From: CAVXUB01 sp963764805
GTDB taxonomy: Bacteria; Actinomycetota; Acidimicrobiia; Acidimicrobiales; Bog-793
DNA length: 64,000 nt
Assembly: GCA_963764805.1 (NCBI GenBank)
Contig: CAVXUB010000002.1
Location: forward strand, 248,001 to 312,000
Direction of reading: 5' to 3'
The translations under genes were made by a program, and so were the position numbers. Positions 9,601-20,344 of the stretch are shown here, piece after piece. Numbering within the stretch: the first letter of the stretch is position 1; every line of letters begins with the position of its first letter. The notes beneath the pieces are model-generated. The model was not told the origin of the DNA. It saw nothing but the letters and a program-made list of their open reading frames with translations, and made no database searches.

Positions 9601-11086
9601 GGGTCGAGTCGCCCCTGGCATCGAGGTAGTTGGCGGCTGCGGTCACATATGAGGGCACCTGCTCCGGCCGTGAGTACTTCGGCTCCACCGCTGCGCCGGT
9701 GAGGAACGGAGTGGCGTTGACGACGGCGACAGCCACCGCCAGGGCGGCGGAGACTGCGCCGGCGACGGTGGCCAAGTGTCGTCTCCTGAGCCGCACTCGG
9801 GCGCGGCTGGGGCTGTAGGACACGACTGCAGCCACGCCGCCGGCGATCAGCATCGAGAGGCCGAGCACGACGAGGGGGGTGGCGCGGTCGGTGCTCCGCA
9901 ACGCCAAGCCCGCCGAAGTGCCTGTCATGAAAGCCTTCATCGCCCGCCCGAGCAGGGACGGGTCCACCCACGGGTTGGCGCCGACGCTGAGGCCGAGGCC
10001 GACCAGCACCAGCAGAGCGAAATACGCACGCGCCCGCCATCTGGAGATCGCCGCACCGAGGAGCGCCAGCGCCGGCAGCGCGAAACTCGTCAGGATCAGC
10101 CAGACCTTCTCCTCGTACTCGACCGAGGCGGTGAGCCACGGCCCGAGGCGATCCCCCCCGTAGAAGTACCAGTACCCGAGGCCCCTCAGCCCCTCGTAGG
10201 GCGTCGAAGTGGAGGCGATCGCAGGCAGCGTCTCGGTGAACTGGAGGATCGAGATCCCGTAGGCGCCCTCGACCGCCAGGCCGGCCATCCACCAGAGCGA
10301 CACCGCGATCGTGAGCAGCAGGATCCGCCCGGTGGCGGCGAGGGCCCGGCGCCACGTCGCATCGTGCATCTGCAGCACGGCGAAGGGGACCCAGAGCGCT
10401 GGGGCGATCCCGGCGTAGATCAGGGAAGTCGCATTCGTCCCCCCGACCACTGCGACCACGATCCCGAACAACGCCGGGAACCGCCAGCCGCCCCGCCGTA
10501 CGGCAAGGACGGTGAACGCCACCATCCACCCGAGGCCCGCCCACGGCATCACGATGGCGGAGATCCGCTGCACGTACTGGAGGAAGTAGGGGCTGAGCAT
10601 GTAGACGAGGCCGGCCACGAACGGCGCTGCGGCACCGAGCGGGAGCGGGCGACTGTCCCGGCGCCTGGCGCCGAGCCCGATCACCCGGGCGAGGTACCAA
10701 GCACCCGAGCCGGCGGCGAACAGCAAGGTCCCCGTCCAGAGCCGCTGCGTCACCCACACCGGGATACTGAGGGCATGTCCCAGCCAGTAGAAGGGACCCT
10801 GGGGCAGCAGGTAGCCGATGTTCTGGTGGGTCACCATCCCGCCGGCCACGCCCGGGTTCCACATCGACAGGGCAGAGCTCATCAGCCGGCCGGGATCGAG
10901 GTAGAGGTAGGCCTTGGTGTCGGCGGCGATCGACCTCGGAGCCGTGAGCAGCAGCGGCACGTAGGCCACGACCGCCAGCGCCAGCAGCGAGACGAGGGTC
11001 GTCAGCGAGGGCGCCGAAGGGAGGCGGAGGCGGCTCCTGTAGCCGGCGTCGACGTCGGCGTCGGTCTCCTGGAGCAGCGCGTTCAC
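6551..11086 (-). CDS. aftD: AftD-like alpha-(1->3)-arabinofuranosyltransferase
   Basis: 1511-residue GT-C membrane glycosyltransferase. Established role of AftD: adding 3-linked arabinofuranose branches from decaprenyl-phospho-arabinose in mycobacterial arabinogalactan and lipoarabinomannan. Seen here: an N-terminal multispan domain (about residues 28-450) with the acidic loop ADTKAYLYLDPGRL at 55-68, containing the Asp pair expected of GT-C catalysis. Further on are SALSMWNPGVAGG and WVTQRLWTGTLLFAAG, like AftD. A long extracytoplasmic part has two F5/8-type C (discoidin-like) beta-sandwich regions near 770-905 and 990-1140, presumed carbohydrate-binding. C-terminal helices lie near 1320-1490, followed by an acidic tail EASPEPDPDPEPVPEDDDG. 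Start is GTG 11086 with a TAGTGT box 9 nt upstream. Whether the substrate here is a true arabinan is not shown. Confidence 0.87.
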   Translation of the reverse strand: MNALLQETDADVDAGYRSRLRLPSAPSLTTLVSLLALAVVAYVPLLLTAPRSIAADTKAYLYLDPGRLMSSALSMWNPGVAGGMVTHQNIGYLLPQGPFYWLGHALSIPVWVTQRLWTGTLLFAAGSGAWYLARVIGLGARRRDSRPLPLGAAAPFVAGLVYMLSPYFLQYVQRISAIVMPWAGLGWMVAFTVLAVRRGGWRFPALFGIVVAVVGGTNATSLIYAGIAPALWVPFAVLQMHDATWRRALAATGRILLLTIAVSLWWMAGLAVEGAYGISILQFTETLPAIASTSTPYEGLRGLGYWYFYGGDRLGPWLTASVEYEEKVWLILTSFALPALALLGAAISRWRARAYFALLVLVGLGLSVGANPWVDPSLLGRAMKAFMTGTSAGLALRSTDRATPLVVLGLSMLIAGGVAAVVSYSPSRARVRLRRRHLATVAGAVSAALAVAVAVVNATPFLTGAAVEPKYSRPEQVPSYVTAAANYLDARGDSTRVLFEPGENYGVYTWGDTLDPVWPGIVSRPTIQRQQLIDGTIPTADLLEAFDLSLQQGTYEPSTLAPIARLLSAGDVVLQSNLAYWWFQTPAPAETWPLFSPPPAGVGSPTGFGPPSGDVAPAPYSTPSDAFLALPAGSKLPPALAVFPVSSVRPIYRAEPAGAPLILDGDGAGVVAAAATGILDDNPTIFYAGSLDTSARLRAETAAVPGAQLLLTDSNPKLDRRWTTVQDNLGELLPSYAIPTPSDPSAVPLLMFPGSPADAQTTAVYSGAAYVTASGYGNPINFIPENRPYEAFDGRLVSAWDDGALTSALGVWVQVGFSKPVSADQLNLVQPLDGAQRYVTQATITFDGGHPLTVDLGAASRTQAGQTVTFPQRSFKTLRITVDATNATSSLNGVGFAEIRIPGVHVKEAVQLPSDMLRSLGAGSSSHRLTVILTRDRVGAGSGRADPEPTMDRLFWLPTRRTFTLSGTARLSDLVSDRTIDSLLAGAGALGGLEATSSGRLPGDLDSRAVFAVDGNDSTAWETAPGQGIHGAWIQVRLPRPISFDHLDLAIAADELHSVPTALRITTDRGGKALVHLPAITPSPSAGRIVHLRVSFPRLTGRYVRVTIAGVGYGGAAGKPVAIAELGIPGVRVAPENPAAPLPDVCEPSLLWLDGHPVNLRIVGTVAQAEASEGLRIEGCGNSAAGIALAAGTHQLSTINGSATGIDLDRLILDSAPGGSAMPLASGGGLQPTPGTVGASALGTPAVKVLSSSATSATLSVSGASGPFWLVLGQGVDAGWRASVAGAADLGTSSLVDGYANGWYVRDPPRGTFTVNLSFAPQSEVTVALALSAVGLAACLLLALWPRRRRASHLAAPAAGAEAPALASPLAAGGSRPRLIVLLLAVLAAAAVAGAVMTPPYGLLAALVMGAVVAIGSTFSAGRILTAVPAVGLAVATGLYIAVHQAGERVPAGGGWPASFQGAAVLAWMAVLLLAADALAVSLRRRPDRPGAEASPEPDPDPEPVPEDDDG

Positions 11087-11095
11087 CTCGGCGTC

Positions 11096-11101
11096 ACACT
11101 A
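11096..11101 (-). promoter_or_regulatory. -10 box TAGTGT before the aftD-like gene
   Basis: TAGTGT on the minus strand ends 9 nt before the GTG at 11086. Spacing fits a near-leaderless transcript, although GAGGTG overlapping the start could also serve as a weak ribosome site. Confidence 0.4.
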
Positions 11102-11204
11102 GGCGAGGCCGTGCGGAGCGATGTCGCCGCGCCGATCTGGCGGGGGCATAGCCTGGCGTTCGACCATGGTTGGGGCCCGAGCAACGGGATCGGAGGAGCG
11201 CTGA

Positions 11205-12026
11205 GTGGTGAAGCTGACGGGCGAGCGTCCTGTGCCGGGGCTCACGCCGGACTCACTGCTGGCCCTGCACGCCGCCGGCTACCGGGAGGTGCGGGCACGG
11301 CTCGGGCGCGGGAGGGTGCTCGATGCCGGCTGCGGGCTCGGTTTCGAGACGGCTCAGCTCGTCGGCGAGGGACGGACCGTGGTCGGCATCGACTACGACG
11401 CCACGACGGCTGCAACAGCCAGGCGGTCGTTCGGCGCGAGCGGCGCACGGTTCGCCTGCAGCGACGCCGCCCGGTTGGCATTGCGGTCGGGAGCCTTCGA
11501 CTGGGCGTGCAGCTCGCACATCGTCGAGCACTTCGACACGCCGGCCCGTCATGTGGCCGAGCTCGCCCGAGTCCTCGCTCCCACAGGCACCGCCTTCTTC
11601 CTCACGCCCAACGGACCCTGGGACTTCGAGAACCCCTTTCATCTCGTGCTCTTCACGAGGTCCGGGCTCGAGAACCTGCTGCGCGGCTACTTCTCGGAGG
11701 TCTGGGTGGGGGCGCTCGAGGGATCGGAGACGGTGAAGGAGGACTTCGCGGCGCGGCGGGCGAAGGCCGACAGGCTGCTCGCCATCGCCGATCCGCTCGA
11801 CCTGCGCCATCGCCTGCCCCGCAAGTGGTGGGTCGCCGCCTACACCCGGGCGCTCCCGCTCGGGTACCGGGTCTTCGCCCGCGGCGAGAGCAACGGAGGG
11901 AGCGGGATAACCCACGACGACTACTTCGTCACAGAGCAGGTGGAGGACACGACGCCGGTCCTGTTCGCCGTCGCCTCGCGGCCCCTGCAGCCGACCGCAG
12001 CGATCTGCGGAGGAGGCGGCCGATGA
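11205..12026 (+). CDS. Class I SAM-dependent methyltransferase
   Basis: 273-residue methyltransferase. Motif I is VLDAGCGLGFETAQL (about residues 39-53), the acidic residue after strand 2 is in VVGIDYD, and the post-motifs include CSDAARLALRSGAFDWACSS and HIVEHFDTPARHVAELARVL. Product class is clear, substrate is not. The GTG start at 11205 (or the adjacent GTG 11208) follows a good ribosome site GGAGGAG. The stop overlaps the coaE start by 4 nt (ATGA), so the two are translationally coupled. It lies divergently from the AftD-like gene, consistent with a cell-envelope or polyprenyl-linked substrate, but that is only context. Confidence 0.85.
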   Translation: MVKLTGERPVPGLTPDSLLALHAAGYREVRARLGRGRVLDAGCGLGFETAQLVGEGRTVVGIDYDATTAATARRSFGASGARFACSDAARLALRSGAFDWACSSHIVEHFDTPARHVAELARVLAPTGTAFFLTPNGPWDFENPFHLVLFTRSGLENLLRGYFSEVWVGALEGSETVKEDFAARRAKADRLLAIADPLDLRHRLPRKWWVAAYTRALPLGYRVFARGESNGGSGITHDDYFVTEQVEDTTPVLFAVASRPLQPTAAICGGGGR

Positions 12027-12636
12027 TCGTCGTCGCCTTGACGGGAGGGATAGGTTCGGGCAAGAGCGCAGTCGCCGCGATGCTCGCCGCCATGGGGGCG
12101 GTGGTGATCGATGCCGATCGGCTGGCCCGCCAAGTGGTCGAGCCGGGGGAGCCGGCGTACGAGGCGGTGGTGAAGCGTTTCGGAGAGGGTGTGCTGGCAG
12201 CGGACGGCTCGATCGACCGCGCCGGTCTCGCCTCCTTGGTGTTCAATGATCCGGCTGCGCTTCGCGACCTGAACGGGATCGTCCATCCTGCCGTCGGCGA
12301 AGCGATCGCCGAACGCATCGCGGAGCTTGCCGGTGAGGATCGCGTCGTGGTGCTGGAGATCCCGCTGCTGGTCGAGTCGGGCGGCCGTGCGCGGTACCCG
12401 GTGGCCGGAGTCCTCGTCGTCGACGCGCCGCCGGAGGTGGCGCTCGCCCGGCTGGTGGCCGAGCGCGAGATGTCCGAAACAGACGCTCTCGCCCGCATGG
12501 CGGCACAGTCGACGCGGTAGAGGAGCGGTTGCAGATCGCCGACTTCGTCGTGATGAACATGGGGACGATGTCGGAGCTCGAGGAGATGACGCGGCGGGCG
12601 TGGCAGTGGATGCTCAGCCTCAAGGAGGCGGCTTGA
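12023..12636 (+). CDS. coaE: Dephospho-CoA kinase (frameshift near 3' end)
   Basis: Last step of coenzyme A synthesis, phosphorylating dephospho-CoA at the ribose 3'-OH. MIVVALTGGIGSGKSAVAAM gives the P-loop GGIGSGKS at residues 8-15. DADRLARQVVEPG and HPAVGEAI are family motifs, as is VLEIPLLVESGG. In the given frame a TAG appears at 12518-12520 just after ARMAAQSTR. Moving to the other frame restores a normal CoaE C-terminus (EERLQIADFVVMNMG, then WQWMLSLKEAA) ending with TGA at 12634-12636. This equals one missing base near 12511-12517. ATGA overlap with the upstream methyltransferase and TTGA overlap with the next gene indicate an operon. Confidence 0.88.
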
Positions 12637-13946
12637 CGGCGCTCGTCACGGCTCGGGCCCCGACTACCCGGCTGGATACCGGGACACGCCGCCGTCCGAG
12701 CACTAAATGGATGATCGCCGCCTCGTCGGCTGCGCTCAGCCTGCTCTACGGGATCATGATCGCGATCTTCACCCTGGAGGTCGACCTGCTCGTCTACATC
12801 GGCGTCGGCGCCAAGTACTTCGACTCCGCCCGCCTCTACACGACGCCCCTCCGCCAGACCGGGCTGATGTTCACCTACACGCCGTTCGCAGCGATGCTAT
12901 TCGTGCCCTGGGCGAAGGCCTTCTCGATGGTGCAGGCCGAGGTCGTCTGGACGATCGTCAACCTTGCCTGCCTGTTCGCGATGATGTACCTGACGATCCG
13001 CCTGGTGCGCCCGAAGCTGCCAGCCACGCATGCCTTGCGCTGGGCGCTGACCCTCATGCTGCCGGCCACGTTGCTCGACCCCGTGTTGCTGACGATCGGC
13101 TTCGGGCAGGTGAATCTCCTCCTCGCGCTCCTCGTGCTGTTCGACCTCGCCGGCTCGCGGCGGGTCCTCGGGCGCACGGTCCCGCTCGGGATCGCCACCG
13201 GCTTGGCGGCGGCCGTCAAGCTCACCCCGCTCATCTTCTTGCCCTACATGCTCCTCACAGGGCGGATCCGAGGCGCCCGCAACTGCCTCATCACCTTCCT
13301 CATCTGTGGACTCTCGGCCTTCGTCGCCTCTCCCTCGGCGTCGTACGCCTACTGGACCAAGTACATCTTCGAGTCGAGCAGGGCAGGTGGGCTCACCTTC
13401 GTCAGCGACCAGAACCTGGCGACGGTGCTGGAGCGGTTCCACCACCGGCCGTTGCCCCATCTGGTCCTTTGGGGCGTGCTCTGCGTGGTGGCCGCCGGCG
13501 GGCTCCTGCTGGCGCGAGCCGCCCAACGCTCCTCCTCCGAACTGCTCGGGGTGCTGGTGGCGGCGACTACGGGCCTGCTCATCTCGCCGATCACGTGGAC
13601 CCACCACATCGTCTGGGTGGTGCCGGCGATCCTCTGGCTGGCGCTGGCCAAGGATCGTCCGCTCTGGGGAAGGGGGTTCGCATGCTTCGCCGCTGTGCTC
13701 TTCTGGGTCTCGCCCATCTGGTGGGTCCCCAACAACAACGGCCGTGAGCTGCACGAACGAGGGTGGCAGCTGCTTGCCGGCAACTCCTTCGGGATCGCCA
13801 TGGTTCTCTTCATGGGCGGGATCGCGCTGACGCTGGCGACGCGGACGAGGCGCCGGTCGTTGGTGCGCTCGATCACTCAGGCGAGCGGCCCCGCCCGCTC
13901 GAGCGATGCAGACGACGAGGAGGAACCCCAGCCGGCGACCGCCTAG
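12633..13946 (+). CDS. GT87 (DUF2029)-type polyprenyl-phosphate-mannose-dependent glycosyltransferase-like membrane protein
   Basis: Polytopic GT-C protein of about 437 residues. LLVYIGVGAKYFDSARLYTT near the first periplasmic loop is the GT87/PimE-like acceptor-loop signature, followed by FTYTPFAAMLFVPWAKAFS and a QVNLLLALLVLFDLAG helix. A SPITWTHHIVWVVP motif lies near the C-terminus, as in actinobacterial mannosyltransferases. The TTG start at 12633 overlaps the coaE stop (TTGA) and has AAGGAGG 4 nt upstream. ATG 12711 is the alternative. The Ser/Asp/Glu-rich C-terminal tail is cytosolic. Together with the GT4 and AftD-like genes it points to a local cell-wall or lipoglycan assembly block. 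The exact sugar is unknown. Confidence 0.8.
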   Translation: MTALVTARAPTTRLDTGTRRRPSTKWMIAASSAALSLLYGIMIAIFTLEVDLLVYIGVGAKYFDSARLYTTPLRQTGLMFTYTPFAAMLFVPWAKAFSMVQAEVVWTIVNLACLFAMMYLTIRLVRPKLPATHALRWALTLMLPATLLDPVLLTIGFGQVNLLLALLVLFDLAGSRRVLGRTVPLGIATGLAAAVKLTPLIFLPYMLLTGRIRGARNCLITFLICGLSAFVASPSASYAYWTKYIFESSRAGGLTFVSDQNLATVLERFHHRPLPHLVLWGVLCVVAAGGLLLARAAQRSSSELLGVLVAATTGLLISPITWTHHIVWVVPAILWLALAKDRPLWGRGFACFAAVLFWVSPIWWVPNNNGRELHERGWQLLAGNSFGIAMVLFMGGIALTLATRTRRRSLVRSITQASGPARSSDADDEEEPQPATA

Positions 13947-13988
13947 AGGGTCCGGGGCCGAGCCGGAGTCGGGCGCGCACCCCCTCAG

Positions 13989-13994
13989 TAGCAT
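13989..13994 (+). promoter_or_regulatory. -10 box TAGCAT of a leaderless uvrB promoter
   Basis: TAGCAT ends 7 nt before the ATG at 14002 and there is no Shine-Dalgarno sequence, so the transcript should start at or beside the ATG. Confidence 0.5.
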
Positions 13995-14001
13995 TGACCC
14001 G

Positions 14002-16099
14002 ATGCCGAAGTTCGAGGTGCTGTCCGAGTTCAAGCCCGCCGGCGACCAGCCGAAGGCGATCGTCGCGCTGTCGGAGGGCGTGAAGCGCGGGGACCGCTTC
14101 CAGACCCTGCTCGGCATCACCGGCTCGGGCAAGAGCGCCACGGTCGCCTGGACGATCGGCAGGCGCAGCGGCCCACCCTGCTCCTGGCGCCGAACAAGTC
14201 GCTCGCGGCCCAGCTCGCCGCCGAGATGCGCGAGTTCTTCCCGAACAACCGGGTCGAGTACTTCGTCTCCTACTACGACTACTACCAGCCCGAGGCCTAC
14301 ATCCCGGCGACGCGACACCTACATCGAGAAGGACTCGTCCATCAACGACGAGATCGACCGGCTCCGCCACTCGACGACCGCCAGCCTGCTCACCCGCCGT
14401 GACGTGATCATCGTCGCCTCGGTGTCCTGCGATCTACGGCCTCGGCTCTCCCGATGGAGTACCGCGACCGGCTGCTGGTGGCCCGGCCAGGGCGAGCCCA
14501 CGACCAGCGCTAGATCCTCGCCCGGCTCGTGGAGATCCACTACGAGCGCAACGACATGAACCTCGTCCGCGGCAAGTTCCGGGTGCGGGGCGACACCATC
14601 GAGGTCCATCCCGCCTACGAGGAGACAGGCGGTCCGCATCGAGCTGTTCGGGGACGAGATCGAGCGCATCAGCCTGTTCGACGCGCTCACGGGCGAGCTG
14701 CTCGGCGACGTCGACGAGCTGATCGTCTTCCCCGCCACGCACTACGTCGCCGGGGAGGAGCGGATGCGCATCGCCATCGCCGGCATCGAGCAGGAGCTCG
14801 GCGAGCGGCTCGCCGAGCTGGAGGCCGACAACAAGTTGCTGGAGGCCCAACGCCTGCGGATGCGCACCGAGCACGACCTGGAGATGCTGGCCGAGGTCGG
14901 CAGCTGCACGGGCATCGAGAACTACAGCCGCCACCTCGACGGTCGCTCGGCCGGCCAGCCGCCGTACACGCTGCTCGACTACTTCCCCGACGACTGGTTG
15001 CTCGTCATCGACGAGAGCCACGTGACCGTCCCCCAGCTCCACGGCCAGTACTAGGGCGACCGCTCCCGCAAGGACGTTCTCGTCGAGCTCGGCTTCCGGC
15101 TGCCGTCTGCGATGGACAACCGGCCGCTGCGCTTCGAAGAGGTGATGGAGCGGGTGGACCAGTGCATCTTCATGTCGGCCACTCCGTCGGAGTACGAGCT
15201 CTCCGTTTCCTCGCAGGTGGTCGAGCAGATCGTGAGGCCCACCGGTCTCGTCGATCCCGGAGGTCGACGTGCGGCCGACGAAGGGTCAGATCGACGACCT
15301 GATCGCCGAGATCGCGGCGACGGCCGGCAAGGGCGAGCGTGTGCTCGTCACCACCCTCACGAAGAAGATGTCCGAGGACCTCGCCGACTACCTGCTCGAG
15401 TCGGGATGCGGGTGCGCTACCTGCACTCGACCATCGACACGATCGAGCGCATCGAGATCCTCCGCGACCTGCGGCTCGGCGAGTTCGACGTGCTCGTCGG
15501 CATCAACCTGCTGCGTGAGGGGCTCGACCTGCCGGAGGTCTCCCTGGTGGCGATCCTCGACGCCGACAAGGAGGGGTTCCTGCGCAGTGAGACATCGCTG
15601 ATCCAGACGATGGGCCGGGCGGCGCGGAACGTGGCCGGCCGGGTGATCCTCTACGCCGACGTCTACACCGACTCGATGCGGCGGGCGATCGCCGAGACGG
15701 AGCGGCGGCGGGAGGTGCAGAGGGCCTACAACGCTCGAGCACGGGATCGACCCGCAGACGATCCGCAAGGCCGTCACCGACCTCGTCGCCCAGTTCCGTG
15801 GTGGAGACCTCGGGCTCGCCCGCAGTGGGGCCTCGGTTGGCGGCGGCGCCCCGCTGCCCGCCGGCCACCGCGCCAACGCCGGCCGCTCGGCACGTGCCGG
15901 CAAGCGTGCGATGGCGTCTGTCGCAGGTACCGCGGAGCTCGGTGACGGCGCCGACCTGCCGGCTGAGGAGCTGGGCAAGCTGATCGACCTGCTGGAGGTG
16001 GAGATGCAGTCGGCAGCGGCAGAGCTTCGTTTCGAATATGCGGCGAGGCTGCGCGACGAGATCCGCTCGCTGAAGCGAGAGCTGCGCGAGGTGCTCTAG
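14002..16099 (+). pseudogene. uvrB: uvrB, excinuclease ABC subunit B, with eight frame changes and two in-frame TAG codons
   Basis: UvrB is the damage-verifying helicase-like subunit of nucleotide excision repair. Reading in pieces recovers almost the whole protein: MPKFEVLSEFKPAGDQPKAI, the P-loop GITGSGKS, the beta-hairpin region YFVSYYDYYQPEAYIP, EKDSSINDEIDRLRH, GIENYSRHLDGR, VIDESHVTVPQ, VRYLHSTIDTIERIEIL, LVGINLLREGLDLPE and DADKEGFLRSETSLIQTMGR. The C-terminal UVR domain (FEYAARLRDEIRSLKREL) ends at TAG 16097-16099. Frame changes fall near 14159, 14311, 14431, 14452, 14627, 15258, 15404 and 15734. Six act as one-base insertions and two as one-base deletions. TAG codons at 14511-14513 and 15052-15054 stand where Glu (GAG) would fit. 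The protein sequence between lesions is conserved, so sequence error is likely, but as written the gene is broken. Confidence 0.9.
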
Positions 16100-16152
16100 C
16101 CGCCGACGCCGGAGCGGGACGCCCCCCAATCATGGTTGTCACACCCCGCCGA

Positions 16153-16158
16153 TATCCT
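16153..16158 (+). promoter_or_regulatory. -10 box TATCCT of a leaderless uvrA promoter
   Basis: TATCCT ends 7 nt before GTG 16166. This supports GTG 16166 rather than the more upstream TTG 16136 as the uvrA start. Confidence 0.5.
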
Positions 16159-16165
16159 GTCCGCC

Positions 16166-19066
<2,901 letters not shown>

Positions 19067-19103
19067 TGGCTGCCTGGGCGAGCCTGAGCCTGTGAGCCTG
19101 TTG

Positions 19104-20217
19104 TCAGGTGATGTCGAGCATCCTCTGCAGGGCGACGCGCGCCAGCTCGGCCGTCTCGGCGGGAACGGTGATGCGGTTGCGGACCTCGCCTGCGACAAGG
19201 CCCTCCAGCACCCAGGCCAGGTGGGGGGCGTCGATCCTGAACATCGTCGAGCACGGGCAGACGATCGGGTCGAGCGACGTCACCGTGCGGTCCGGATGCT
19301 CGTTGGCGAGGCGGTTGACGAGGTGTATCTCGGTGCCCACCCCGATGACCGAACCCGCCGGCAGCTCGTCGACGGCGCGGATGATGGCATCGGTGGATCC
19401 GACCACGTCGGCCAGCTCGACCACCTCGTGCGAACACTCGGGATGGACGATCACCACGCCTTGCGGGTTGGCCGCCCGGAACGCCTCGACATGCGCCACG
19501 CTGAACCGCTGATGCACCGAGCAATGGCCCTTCCAGAGCAGGAACGTGGCCTGCTTGACGTCGACGTCCTGGAGGCCGCCGAGCTCCCGGCGCGGATCCG
19601 AGACCGCGCATGTCCTCGGCCGTGTAGCCCATCTGGAAGCCGGTGTTGCGTCCGAGATGCTGGTCGGGGAAGAAGAGGACCTGCTCCCCCTGGCGGGCCT
19701 CGCTGCCCGTGCCGAGCGCCCACGCCAGCACCGCCCGGGCGTTGGAGGAGGTGCAGACAGAGCCGCCATGGCTCCCGACGAAGGCTTTGAGGGCGGCAGA
19801 GGAGTTCATGTAGGTGATGGGCACCACGCCGGCCGTGTCGACGATCTCGCCGATCTCCTCCCAGCACTCCTCGACCTCGTCGAGATCGGCCATGTCCGCC
19901 ATCGAGCAACCGGCGTTCAGGTCGGGCAGGATCACCTGCTGGTGTGCAGCTGTGAGGATGTCGGCGGACTCGGCCATGAAATGGACGCCGCAGAAGACAA
20001 CGAACTCGGCCTCGTGCTGATCGGCCGCGAAACGCGACAACCCGAACGAGTCCCCCCTGGCGTCCGCCCACGCCATCACCTCGTCGCGCTGGTAGTGATG
20101 GCCGAGGATGACGACGCGCCGCCCGAGGGCCCGCTTGGCTGCGCCGATGCGCTCAGAGAGCTCGTCCGCCGACGCGGCTGTATACGTCTCGGGCAGTGGA
20201 GATTGGAGGCGAAGCAT
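19104..20217 (-). CDS. nadA: Quinolinate synthase NadA (one frameshift)
   Basis: Condenses iminoaspartate with dihydroxyacetone phosphate to quinolinate in NAD synthesis, using a [4Fe-4S] cluster. It starts at ATG 20217 (MLRLQSPLPETYTAASADEL), with AGGGAGG upstream. Motifs: VILGHHYQRDEVMAWAD, FVVFCGVHFMAESADIL, PDLNAGCSMADMAD, ITYMNSSAALKAF and FPDQHLGRNTGFQMG. Near 19604 the frame changes (one extra base). The second part carries ATFLLWKGHCSVHQRF, VHPECSHEV and IVCPCSTMFRIDAPHLAWVL, ending LQRMLDIT at 19104. Conserved cluster-ligand cysteines are present in both parts, so the enzyme is probably intact in the cell. No nadB or nadC is adjacent. It is divergent from uvrC with about 127 bp between the starts. 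Confidence 0.92.
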
Positions 20218-20330
20218 GTAGGACCTCCCTATGTACGCTTCGCCATCGGCCGGCGGGGACAGCCTGGTCGCCCATCCGCGGGTTTGTCGGCCACGAAGCG
20301 TGATATGTCTGCCGGGGTTCCAGGCCGGCG

Positions 20331-20336
20331 TACCCT
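20331..20336 (+). promoter_or_regulatory. -10 box TACCCT of a leaderless uvrC promoter
   Basis: TACCCT ends 8 nt before GTG 20345. It argues for a short N-terminus (VLERPSSIPDAPGSYQF) like other actinobacterial UvrC proteins and against the long upstream extension. Confidence 0.5.
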
Positions 20337-20344
20337 CCAGTGTA

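Noticed and set aside
8280..10862. 860-residue minus-strand open frame inside the aftD-like gene
   Set aside because: It is an alternative frame of the AftD-like gene, Arg/Pro/Ala-rich with no domain; high GC keeps shadow frames open.
9776..12520. 914-residue plus-strand open frame
   Set aside because: Its first part is antisense to the AftD-like gene and the middle is a shadow of the methyltransferase; only the final part is the coaE reading frame.
14511..15054. UAG possibly recoded as Glu in uvrB
   Set aside because: TAG is used as a normal stop by other genes here (13946, 16099), and the same gene has eight indels, so base error is the simpler explanation.
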